Below the pieces are notes generated by a model. The model made no database searches. It was given only the letters and a program-made list of their open reading frames with translations, and was not told the origin of the DNA. From NCBI GenBank assembly GCA_963930645.1, contig OZ005653.1:213486684-213550683 (forward strand): a stretch of DNA of 64,000 bases, in the 5' to 3' direction. This DNA is from Salticus scenicus (taxonomy: Eukaryota; Arthropoda; Arachnida; Araneae; Salticidae). This document shows, piece by piece, positions 47,322-57,300 of this stretch; the stretch's first letter is position 1; each line of letters begins with the position of its first letter. The translations under genes were made by a program, and so were the position numbers.

Positions 47322-48673
47322 ATGCCTCTAAGAAGACGAAGAAAGCCATTATCAACAGCTCACTGAGTTTGAACGAGGTCGTGTAGTAGGGCTACGAGAA
47401 GGTGGGTTTTCTTTCCGCGATATTGCAGAAAGACTTGGCAGGAATGTATCCACTGTGCATGAGTGTTGGCAGCAGTGGTCAAGGGAAGGTACTGCCTAAA
47501 GAAGACCGTGTTCCGGGCGGCCACGTGGCACTACTGAGAGGGAAGACCGCCGTGTTCGGCGTATGGCTGTGGCTAATCGTACTGCGTCTGCAGCTGAAAT
47601 TCGAGCTGCAGTTGGCACCACAGTGACACAACGAACTGTTAAATATCGGTTACTTCAAATCAAACAATATTTACAAATACTATTACAAATCGGTTCTATT
47701 ACAAATCAGTTACTTCATCGGTTGTTTTTGTTACTTTATTCATTTGTGTAACTTTTTTTTTTTTTTTTTTTTTTTTCGCGGCTACATTAGTTCTATCATT
47801 GTAATTTGCTAGTTTGTGACCTTGTAAAAGTTTAGTTTCTGTTTATTGCTCGCTGTTCTCCGAGTTCGTTTCGGCGGCTCCGGTCGGCGGGTTGTGGATG
47901 GGTTCCTTCACTCCCACCTCCTCCCAGGCTTCGGCCGCCATAAACCTTCGGATTGGCGGGATTTTGGGTTGTCTCTGTTACTTCAAGGACAGCTCCGAGC
48001 CAGACGCCCTGTAGCGTGCATTCCACTGACTCCAAACCACTGCCGTTTGCGACGTGAGTGGTGTCAAGCTAGAGCTCATTGGAGGACGGAGTGGAGATCT
48101 GTTGTGTTTTCTGATGAAAGCCGGTTCTGCCTTGGTCGCATTGATAGACGTGTGTTGGTTAGAAGGAGGCCAGGTGAACGCCTGCTCGCGACCTGTCTGC
48201 GGCCTAGACACACAGGGCCTACTCCTGGAGTTATGGTTTGGGGAGCAATTTCGTATGACAGCAGGAGCACTCTCGTGGTTATCCCACGCACCCTGACTGC
48301 AAATTTGTACGTCAGTCTAGTGATACAACCTGTTGTGCTGTCATTCATGAACAGCATTTAAGGGGGTGTTTTCCAACAGGATAAGGCTCGCCCTCATACC
48401 GCTGTTGTAACCCAACATGCTCTACAGAGTGTCGACATGTTGCCTTGGCCTGCTAGATCACCAGATCTTTTTCTAATCGAGCACGTATGGGACATCATTG
48501 TACGACAACTCCAGCGTCATCCACAACCAGCATTAACAGTCCCTGCAGTGACCGCCCAACTGCAACAGGCATGGAACTCCATCTCACAAACTGATATCCG
48601 ACACCTGTACGACACAATGCATGCACGTTTGCATGCTTGCATTCAAAATTCTGGCGGTTACACCGGTTACTAA
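47322..48673 (+). pseudogene. Broken Tc1-family transposase
   Basis: Starts MPLRRRRKP. After a frameshift it gives FERGR(V)VGLREGGFSFRDI and AERLGRNVSTVHECWQQW (first helix-turn-helix). Then follow RPRGTTERED and AEIRAAVGTTVTQRTVKYRL (second helix-turn-helix). A 318-bp insertion breaks the gene at 47659. The catalytic part then continues: SVVFSDESRFCLG (first Asp), GVMVWGAISYDSRS, VFQQDKARPHTA (second Asp) and WPARSPDLFLIEHVWD (Glu). I count 32 residues between the second Asp and the Glu, two fewer than classical DD34E. The end reads HACIQNSGGYTGY-stop. Frameshifts and stops make it inactive. Confidence 0.88.
47659..47976 (-). mobile_element. 318-bp retroposon-like insertion
   Basis: Flanked by perfect 10-bp direct repeats GTTACTTCAA (47649-47658 and 47977-47986) and interrupting the Tc1 transposase. 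Read on the minus strand it is GC-rich at first ('ggcggccgaagcctgggagg', 'aacccgccgaccggagccgc'), then AT-rich, then an A-run of about 26, followed by a short 'gatttgtaatag' repeat. Non-inverted ends, an A-tract and the duplication suggest a SINE or the truncated 3' end of a LINE. No RT motifs, and no convincing pol III boxes found. Confidence 0.65.
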
Positions 48674-48836
48674 TGTACCAACATTTCACATTTGAAATGG
48701 CTCTTCTCGCCAATGGCTCTACCTGTGATCTTGAAACTTTATTCAATTAAATATGTTACCTAGACAAATGTATTGCTGAAATTTCATTACTGTACAATAA
48801 TTTTTTCTTGGTGTTGGGATTTTTTTTCCATCAGTG
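48674..48836 (+). mobile_element. 3' untranslated part and right TIR of the Tc1 element
   Basis: The element ends with 'ttttttttccatcagtg' followed by TA (48837-48838), typical of a Tc1 terminus. The corresponding left TIR (CACTGATGG...) was not found upstream of 47322, so the 5' end is lost or decayed. Confidence 0.55.
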
Positions 48837-48838
48837 TA

Positions 48839-49645
48839 CATTACAATATTTATTTATTTTTTAGTAATTCATGTATTTGTTTGTTAATGGTTTTAAAATT
48901 TAAAACTAGTCAAAAGACAGTACAAGTTGTAAGTAAAATTTTAACAATATTATATCTATTAAAACAAATTTTTGCAAAATGTTTCACATCTTTACATTGT
49001 TACAAATAAAATTTAACGTTCTATAAAAATGTGTTTATATAACCTGATTTACCAACAATCAATAATTTTAGAATTTTTATGCTTTGTTTTACTATTTCAG
49101 TTGTGATTACTACTATAATGACACAGAAATAAAACAGCACATTATAAAAACACATTTAATAAAATATTGGTTACAGATATATAATATAAATTCGTCGCCA
49201 TACTTTTTTTAATATAAAAAAATTATTATGAAATTCCATTGAAAGCGAGACTTACATTGAACATGCAATATGTAAGAATGTTATAAATTGAATTCACAGC
49301 AAATTTAAAAGAAACTTTTGCATGCCGAGCCAAATTTTAGATCATTTAAAATATAATTGTAAAGAATTTTCTATAAATCATGCAATAACTGCAAAATCAT
49401 TATTTTAAAAACAATAAATTAGTAATGACAATTTCTTTCACTTTATATATATGTATATATATTACATGTTCTCTTTCTCTGACTTTAAATGTAAAAGTTA
49501 TCCTTTTATTTTCTATAAATAAGGCAGTGATAAATAAGCTAAATGCTAAAAGATATTACTATGTCAGAAAAGCTAACGCGTTGTATCTGTCAAAGAACAA
49601 CAACTTTTTGTTCATTACATATACAATTGCAATGGACAATATCCG
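48839..49645. other. AT-rich region without recognisable gene
   Basis: No gene, RNA or element recognised. Confidence 0.5.
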
Positions 49646-49651
49646 TTTTCT

Positions 49652-49712
49652 GTGGGGTCACCAATTGCCCATCTGCGCAGCACTAGTGCGACGTAAAATC
49701 CAACCTACCAAC
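49652..49712 (+). mobile_element. 5'-truncated copy of the 42.75-kb SINE
   Basis: 'caattgcccatctgcgcagc', 'actagtgcgacgtaaaatcc' and 'aacctaccaacc' match the 3' domain of the SINE at 42752-43073, here on the plus strand. The tRNA-like head is missing, as expected of a 5'-truncated insertion. Confidence 0.75.
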
Positions 49713-50030
49713 CGTTTTCTTGGGTTCGAGGCTAAATCATACCCAACATGTGACTTCTGATTCTCGATTTCCCTATGAATTTCCCTCTAGATAGAAATAT
49801 TTCCCTACACAATGCAAACATTTCCCCATAAAGCATAAATGTAAACATTATAATCCTGCATTTTTCCCTGTAATAGTCACGTGTCAAGGGTTTATTACGT
49901 AACGCGGATAAAATCCATTTTATATATCTAATCACGATATCATTGTCATAATCATAGTTACAATTCTACGTGATTCCTTAGTAAGACAAAAATAAATTAT
50001 AGATTTTGTATATTATTTAAGCACATTAAA

Positions 50031-50072
<42 letters not shown>

Positions 50073-51760
50073 GATTATTTTGAATACATTTAAAATATTG
50101 AGAAATGTCTTCTTCTTAATTCATCATCTTATCCTAATTCAATTTTAAAGTAACACAACTTTAAATCTTTTGTTTGTATATGATAAAATGTTTCGAGTAA
50201 TTTATTTTAAAAGTGTCAAAAAACGTTGTAGGAGATGGTAGCTTCTCTTTCGTGATGATCGTTTTGTAAAAGAACGGCATAATTCAAATTTAAGGGGGAA
50301 AAATCTATGTAATGACATTTGTCATTAAGATAAAATCTTTGATAAGATTTCGCTGGAAAACTTTTGGTGTGTAAAATGCATAATAACGACTTGTAATGGC
50401 ATCATTTGCATTTAACTTAAAAGGAGAAATTTTAGGGTTAAAATTTGTTCCTACAGTTAGAAAAAGAACCAAGTGTTCATTTTAGAGATAAAGCTTTTGA
50501 CATAAATGAAAGTCATAATTTGTAACTTTAAGATGTGTTATTCGATTTAAAAATATGGACTATTTTTTTTTTCCTGGAAAATTGTCTGATATGTATACTT
50601 TTAGTAACTATTCTTAAAAATTGAAAAATGTAAGCAATGAAAAACTGCGAACTTTTTACTTATTTATTTATTTATTTATTTTGAAGCGAATATAATAAAA
50701 CATATTCAATCATGAAATAAGCAATACTAAGAAGAATGTTTTACCACAAAGGTAATTTTTATTATTATTATTATTATTATTATTTTATTTCATTTTATTT
50801 ATTTCATTTTATTTTTATTTTTATTTCTTTTTTTTATTATTTATTTCTTTCTTTTCTTTCTTTATTATTATTATTATTTATTTTATTTTTATTTTTATTT
50901 TTATTTTTTTTATTTATTATTTTATTTATTTATTTATCTTTATTTTATTTTTTTTTTGGGGGGGGGGTGCATTTTCAAAATAGTTTGTAGAACGTAATTA
51001 TACATTATAGAAAATAAATAAATAAATTAAATTAAAATTAAATTAACAATAGAAATTTATTGGTATTTGAATCTTTTCTGACTTATATTTATATATTCTC
51101 TATTGGTATGTTTTTACCCGTTTAGAGCAATAGATAGAAATAAATTATAAATACTAAATTTTCAATTTTTTTTTTCCTTCATTCTAATAACGTTCCGTAA
51201 TAGATGTGAAATTTAAAATAATTTTGTTTATTAATTTTATATGCAATAATTTTCATATTATTATTACATTTTAAAGGAAATTTACTTACATATAGTCCTT
51301 TTTTTTTTTTTTTTTTTTTTTAACGTTTCACTGGGGTACAACAACAACAACAAGAGAAATCCATTTAGTTCTAACGTAATCCTTTTGCTTCAAGTGACAA
51401 AATGTATCAAACTAAATTTATTTTTAAAATACAGCTATTGGTGTTTATCAAAGATTTAAATAAATTAGGCTTAATAAAATCTAAGATTAAAACCTTAATA
51501 AATTTAAAGCCATTAGTTTTCTATCTGGAAATCTGTTATCAATTATAGCTCAGTTTTATTTAAAGTAATTTAGCTTTCTCTTTAAATAAGCATTTCTTTG
51601 TTTATTTATGATATGCATAATATTTGTCATGAATACGAAAGTATATTGGAATTTACCCAAAATCTTTCTCATTTCCGCATTGCTTTCTCTATACAACTCA
51701 TTGCTTATACCTTTTATTTCAATATAAAATTCATTTTTTTTTAAAGGTGTTGCATACACG
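49713..51760. other. AT-rich region with simple repeats
   Basis: A-run at 50035-50070, (TTA)n and TTTTA-rich pyrimidine stretch at 50757-50958 ending in G10 (the Phe-rich ORF there is an artefact), T-run at 51300-51320. No gene. Confidence 0.55.
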
Positions 51761-52054
51761 CATACCCTCCTAAACTAGATGCCCTTCGCGTGGCTCGGAA
51801 ACTTGGCGGTAGACAGATTGGGTGGCTTTTTTATTCAGCAGCCACCAAAAATTGTTAAAAGTGGTATTTGATATACATAAAAAGCGACTGGACTCGAAGA
51901 AATGTCGATTATATATATCATATATCACTTCTTTAAATTATTGGTGACAGCTGAATAAAAAAGAGCGCAATCTGTACCAGGTGGCGCTCTCTACCGCTTG
52001 AACTGTTACCAAGTTTCCGAGCCACGCGGAAGGCATCTAGTTTAGGAGGCTATG
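51761..52054. mobile_element. Fold-back MITE, copy B
   Basis: Matches copy A (44374-44696) along its length. It starts CATACCCTCCTAAACTAGAT and ends with the reverse complement. It shares 'cagccaccaaaaattgttaa', 'tcgattatatatatcatata' and 'accaggtggcgct'. No clear direct repeat flanks it. It directly abuts the Tc3-like relic at its right side. Confidence 0.82.
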
Positions 52055-52310
52055 AACAAACATAGCATTCGCAAGCACTCGTTTGAATGCTTTAGGCTTT
52101 ATGGTACCAGGAAGTACTTGACAAACATTTTCTACCAATTGCAGAAAATATATTACGACCATTTTTTATGGTCGTAATATATCTTCGTAATATATCTTAA
52201 ATAAAGATATATTACGAAATATATCTTATGGTCGTAATGTATCTTATGGTTCAGAAGAAAATGCTTTCATTCACGTTGCGAATTCTACTTTTAAGTGGTT
52301 ATTGAATAAA
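52055..52310 (+). pseudogene. Tc3-like transposase relic, left part
   Basis: Reads, with one frame change, NIAFASTRLNALGFM and YQEVLDKHFLPIAENIL, then after an AT-rich hairpin segment HVANSTFKWLLNKY, which corresponds to the region just after the second catalytic Asp in Tc1/Tc3 proteins. It stops at a TA dinucleotide (52311-52312) where the maT element is inserted, and resumes at 60582. The hairpins at 52147-52216 have replaced or disrupted the block carrying the second Asp. Confidence 0.65.
52147..52216. repeat. Twin hairpins in the Tc3-like relic
   Basis: ATATTACGACCAT faces ATGGTCGTAATAT (52149-52180 region), and CGTAATATATCTT (52186-52198) faces AAGATATATTACG (52204-52216). 'atcttatggtcgtaat' recurs just downstream, so the segment looks like a small local expansion. 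Confidence 0.7.
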
Positions 52311-52451
52311 TACAGGGTGACAAGAAATAACTTGGACGAAGTTTCAAACGAACTATCTCTAACTACCGCTAAAGTTATAAATTTATTTCATTAAGTATTG
52401 ATCCTAGAAAGCAACTAAACAGGTGTAAGTAAGTTAGTTGTGATAACCATT

Positions 52452-53171
52452 ATGGTTAACAGACGATCTGCCATACTTGAATTACATAAGCAAGGAAAAA
52501 AACAATGTGAAATTTTTCAACTATTGAAAGTGCCTAAGCAGACGGTTTCATACACAATCAAAAGGTTTAAAGAACTCGGACATGATGGTGACAGGCCAGG
52601 AAGAGGAAGAAAGCGCACAGTTAACACATCAAGAAACCGGAAAGTTATCAAAAACCGAGTTCAATGAAATCCTAGGATTTCAATGAAAAAGGTTGCTGAG
52701 AGATGAAGATCAACAGAGAAACCGCACTTTTGATGACAAGAGTAGAGCTTGGTCTTCGACCTTACAAAATGAAAGAGGCTCAAAAGCTAACAGCAGAGAA
52801 CAAACGCACAAGACTTCAAAGGTGTAAAGAACTGTTAAAGCGGGCCGCAGATGATCGATGACAAACATTTGTCTTCACAAATGATAAACTGTTCTCGATT
52901 CAACAAGCTCACAATAGCCATAATGATAGAGTTTGGTCAGCAGAAGCACCTAGAACTTCTTGCATTATTGAGCGGCCTCAACGACCAAAATCTGTAATGA
53001 TTTGGGGTGGGATATGTGCTAGTGGGAAAACACCACTTGTTTTTGTTGATCAAGGGATAAAGATTAATCAATAAACATATCGCAAACTCATTTTGGAAGA
53101 TGTTGTCTTACCTTGGTCGCAAAAGTTCTTTCGAAACAAAAGATGGACCTTCCAACAGGATTCCGCACCTG
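52452..53171 (+). pseudogene. maT-type transposase, N-terminal and central part
   Basis: Starts MVNRRSAILELHKQGKKQCE, an N-terminal helix-turn-helix, then QTVSYTIKRFKELG and a GRKRTV linker. After stops and frame changes it reads KRTRLQRCKELLKR, FVFTNDKLFSIQQ (normally FTDEK, so the first acidic residue is altered or shifted by one), SVMIWGGICASGKTPLVF and WTFQQDSAP with the second catalytic Asp. It is interrupted there by the BEL/Pao LTR. Several stop codons make it inactive irrespective of the insertion. Confidence 0.8.
53167..53171. repeat. BEL/Pao target duplication, left copy
   Basis: ACCTG, repeated at 60164-60168 directly after the other LTR. Confidence 0.85.
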
Positions 53172-53460
53172 TGTTCATTAATCTTTCAATGTTCCGTAAT
53201 AATCCATTTTCATAAATGATGAAAGTAATTGTTCTTTTGCATTTTATTTATTCACTTCACAAAAAACATATAACATAACACGGATTCACAATAAAAACAT
53301 AAATAAACATTTAATCAACGCTATATTTTTAAACGGTCAAGCATGACCGAATCCTTTCAGATCACATTCTTAACTAGTCAGTAATATACATCGGCGCGTC
53401 GAAAAAAAAACGACTAGTAGCGCCGCCTGAGAGCATGCAAAGACAATTCAATTTGCAACA
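53172..53460 (-). repeat. BEL/Pao 3' LTR
   Basis: 289 bp, nearly identical to 59876-60163. The differences are T/C near the 'catttt(c)' block, A/G in 'gcatttt(a/g)tttatt', a 9- against 8-A run, and C/G in 'gag(c/g)atgc'. On the plus strand it contains AGTAGCGCCGCCTGAGAG. Confidence 0.95.
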
Positions 53461-53472
53461 TCCTCCCGCCCC
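53461..53472 (-). other. Polypurine tract
   Basis: On the minus strand GGGGCGGGAGGA lies immediately before the 3' LTR, the expected site for plus-strand priming. Confidence 0.8.
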
Positions 53473-53694
53473 GAAAGGTAAGTTAAGTTCAATACAAAAT
53501 TTTGAACAAATCCAAATCAAATACAATTCAAGAATTACAACCAATAAAAAATTCACAGTACATAATAATAAATTTCACAACCACAAAATACTGAAAATAG
53601 AAATTATATCAAATACAAAAATCAATGTTACCTGGATACAATTGAAAAATGAAAACAATATTAATATTACCTTACAGGTGAACAGTTGGTTTAA

Positions 53695-54321
53695 TTAAGG
53701 TAAGTCCCCTTGGACTTCCAAGTTACAAAGAAGTTGAATGGGTCTCTTTAACATTCCTGATGAAGTTTTTAAGGTTACAGATCTTACCTTATTGTCACGT
53801 CCTACATGTGTCTCGATTATTTTTCCTAACCTCCAAATTTGTCTTGGGGCCTTGTCATCACCTATTAGGACTATATCACCTATATTAAAATTAGAAATTG
53901 GATTAACAGGTTTTACAACATTAGCATTTCTCAACTGCAAAATATATTGAAATTTCCAGCGCTTCCAGAATTCGTTAAGAAGTCTCTCACGATACAAGTA
54001 TCGTTTAATTAACAATTTTTGAGAGTTAGATTGACTTGCTATCACTAAACGGCCACTTTGTGGTGGCAATGCAGTTGACCTTTTTCCTATTAAGAAGTGG
54101 GCTGGGGTGAGAGGGAATGGCTCTACAGGGTCATTGTATACATAAGTTAAAGGTCGAGAGTTAATAATAGATTCAATTTCTGCAAGTATAGTTTGCAGTT
54201 CTTCAAATGTAACTAATGCCCCACCAAGAATTTTCCTCAAAATGACCTTTGTCATACGAACCATTCGCTCCCAATAACCCCCCCCCCCCACCATGAGGCT
54301 CTTTCTACTATATAATTCCAT
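53695..54321 (-). CDS. BEL/Pao integrase C-terminal part
   Basis: About 208 codons ending in a stop about 220 bp before the polypurine tract. It contains GGGGYWERMVRMTKVILRKI, the end of the integrase core, then FEELQTILAEIESIINSRPL and PLTPAHFLIGK, conserved in BEL/Pao. Next is LYRERLLNEFWKRW (DUF5641-type), and lastly NIGDIVLIGDDKAPRQIWRL, a chromo/SH3-like tail. It is in the same frame as the upstream gag-pol frame, separated by a segment of about 78 bp read in another frame. The ATG listed at its start is internal, not a genuine start. Confidence 0.85.
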   Translation of the reverse strand: MELYSRKSLMVGGGGYWERMVRMTKVILRKILGGALVTFEELQTILAEIESIINSRPLTYVYNDPVEPFPLTPAHFLIGKRSTALPPQSGRLVIASQSNSQKLLIKRYLYRERLLNEFWKRWKFQYILQLRNANVVKPVNPISNFNIGDIVLIGDDKAPRQIWRLGKIIETHVGRDNKVRSVTLKTSSGMLKRPIQLLCNLEVQGDLP

Positions 54322-54399
54322 TTGATACCCTTATTACCAAAATAGTTCTGTATTTCAAAGTTCTTAATGTTCATATAAAGTTTCTTTAGTTCCTTTTCA
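54322..54399 (-). pseudogene. Out-of-frame segment of the integrase
   Basis: Between the two open parts the reading frame is shifted, beginning at an A-run (minus strand TTTAAAAAG, about 54402-54410) and ending at a G-run of 12 (54278-54289). The two shifts cancel. The acidic third catalytic residue is expected within or next to this stretch. Both indels are in homopolymers, so they may be sequence errors rather than mutations. Confidence 0.7.
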
Positions 54400-57300
54400 C
54401 TACTTTTTAAAAGTCAGAGCGTTATCGGAATTCACAACCTTGCACACACCTCTTCTGGAGATGAAACGTCTGAATGCAAGTAGAAAATGTTCAGAACTGA
54501 GACTGGAGACTATTTCCAAGTGCACTGCTCGAGTGACTGCACACGTGAATAATGCAATGTAAGATTTGTTGTTGTCTCTTGTGAATAAGGGTCCAGCAAA
54601 ATCGATTCCGACGACTTCAAAAGGTTGAGCCTCACTAGTTCTTGATATGGGAAGCGGAGCTGTTACTTGCTGTCCTTGCTTGGCCTTAAACCGTCTGCAT
54701 AGAAAACATTTGTTCAAACAGGATTTCACAGCTTGCCTGCCCTTAATGATCCAAAAGCGTTCTCTTATTTGAGTGAGTGTGTCAGATATACCAGAATGAC
54801 CTAAATTTTCGTGTTCCTTTATGATCAAAAGATTAGTAAATCGAGCCTTGTTCGGCAAAATAATTGGATGCTTAGATTCATCAGAAAAATTAGAGCCTTG
54901 AATTCTTCCCTTTAATACTATTAGACCTTCTGTTGTCAAAATGGGATTCAAATTATATAACTTAGAATCAGGAGAAACTGAATTTTTTGCCTTTAATGTA
55001 GTATATTCTTTGTTAAATTCACTTTGCTGCACAAATAGAAGCCAATAATTTTCTGCTGCAGATATTGCATTTGCTGTCAGCGCTCCTGAACGTTTTTCAG
55101 ACCTAGATTTGATATTATTTAGAAATCTAAAAACATAGGCGGTTGTTCTCAAAACTCTATTCAAACTACTGTAATTCTCCAGATTTAATAATGGCATTGG
55201 AACTTCTACGTTAACCTGAAGTGTTGTAACTCCATGTCTTTCTTCAACCACACTGTCCATGTCACAGGAAAATTCCATTAGAGAGTCATGCGGTATACTT
55301 AATTCTGACAACCAAACTGGTCCTTGACTCCATACTTTGTCACTCATTAAGGAATTTGCTTTCACACCTCTCGTCAATTTATCCGCCGGATTGACCTTGC
55401 CCTTGCAAAAGTGCCATTTTTCAGGATCAGTTTTTTCCCTGATTTCTATCACTCGGTTTTTCACAAATTGCTTATAATCGTTAACTGAACCTTTTATCCA
55501 ATGAAGGCAAATCTGAGAATCAGTCCAATAAAAAATATTTCTGGGGTCCAGCATAGTAAAAACAGATTTGAGATATGATACCAATCTTGCTGAGACTAAA
55601 GTGCCAAGTAATTCAAGTCTCGGTAATGTAATCTTCTTCAAAGGGGCTAGTCGAGACTTAGAAATTATAAAACTTGTTTTGCATCCTTCAGAATTCGTAA
55701 ATCGAAAATAAGCCACTGAACCATAACATTTTGTCCTAGCATCGGAAAATATGTGTACCTCTACTGAGTTCCAGCAGAGTTCATTAAAATACAGCCTAGG
55801 AATTCCAGTGAACTTCAAATTTTTAGTTTCATTTAGCCATTCTAAGAACAACATTTCGATTTCATGTGGAACAGGTTCATCCCACTGTTTGCCATTTTCC
55901 CATACTGATTGTAATATAATTTTTATGCGAATCAAAAATGGATTCATGATCCCTAATGGATCAAATAACATTCCGCAAACAGCCAAAATATATCGTTTTG
56001 TTATAAATCTGTCCTCCGGTAATTTGTTAAATTGTGAAGTGTCAATCCGTAATTCGTCATTCATATTGTCCCAAATAATCCCTAATATTTTTAGTTCAAC
56101 ATTGGATTCCTCCGGATCTTCCCGACATTCGAAATTGTCTATCTTCCATAACTGATTAAGCTTAGAAGAGTTAGAAATCCAAGCCCTGAGATTTATGCTA
56201 GCTTCACCTAAAATGTACATCATTTCTTTAGACAATTGTAATGCCTTGTTCACATCATCAGTGCCAGAGATGAGATCATCCACGTAGAGAGATCGTAACA
56301 TTTCTGTTGCTTCCGGGTAGTCATTCTCAAATTTTTTCAAATGAAGCCTGATTGTTGCCGATAATAGAAAAGGGGAACATTTCACCCCAAAGGGAACTCT
56401 GCAGAATTGTAATGGCCTAATTCGTTTAGCAGCATCGGAATGGAGATCGGGCCCTTCCCCATCATTCCATAAAAATTTCAAAAAATTCCTATCCTCATCC
56501 GCGATTCCTACTTCTAGAAAAGCTCGTTGTATGTCTGCGCAAAACGCTACAGGGTGTAACCTAAACCTCAAAATTATCCTGAGTAAATCTGGATTTAAAT
56601 TAGGACCGCTCTCTAAACAATCGTTAAGAGATAATTCATCCCTGCCCTTACATGAACCGTCAAAAACTATCCTAACCTTAGAACTTTTCTTTTGCTCGCG
56701 TACTACTGCATGATGCGGCATGTAATAGCCTGTACCCGTATTGTCATTTAAATCCGACGCTACTTCCTCTATGATGCCCTCCTTTAAATGTTCCTCAATA
56801 ATTTCCTTATATTTAAAATATAAGTCCGGATTCCTACCAAAAACAGTGTTCAAATGAGACAAGCGTCGTCTTGCTATCTCATAATTACTGTCCAATTTTT
56901 TAGCATTGTTTTTCCACAACAATCGCGTTTCATATATTTTATTCCTATAAGTAGTGGTTTGTCTAAATAACTCTAAAATTTCATCATCTGATTTAGAATG
57001 TTCCTTGTCCGGATTAATTCCAATTGCCTCTAATTCCCATAAATTTTTAACCCTTTGATGGTCCAATTCCTCCTTAACAACATGTAAATGATTAACGCGC
57101 ACTTTCTGACAATTCTTAAGTGCTTTAGGGTCCCTTTCCTTTCCTTGTATCACAAATCCAAATAAGGTATCTGTTGCCATTAATCGTTTAGAAATTCTCA
57201 CGTTCCTTTCTCCAAGAATTTCCCCAATGTAATCCGATCCAATAATTACATGAATTTTACTTAAATTACCCTTATCTGCCAATTCAATGCCCTTTTCTAG

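Noticed and set aside
47846..48361. 171-codon frame treated as one gene with a novel N-terminus
   Set aside because: Its N-terminal third is the 318-bp retroposon-like insertion; only the part from about 47987 is Tc1 transposase.
50736..50990. Plus-strand 84-codon Phe/Leu-rich frame resembling a membrane protein
   Set aside because: It is the translation of a T-rich ATTT/TTA low-complexity tract followed by a G-run.
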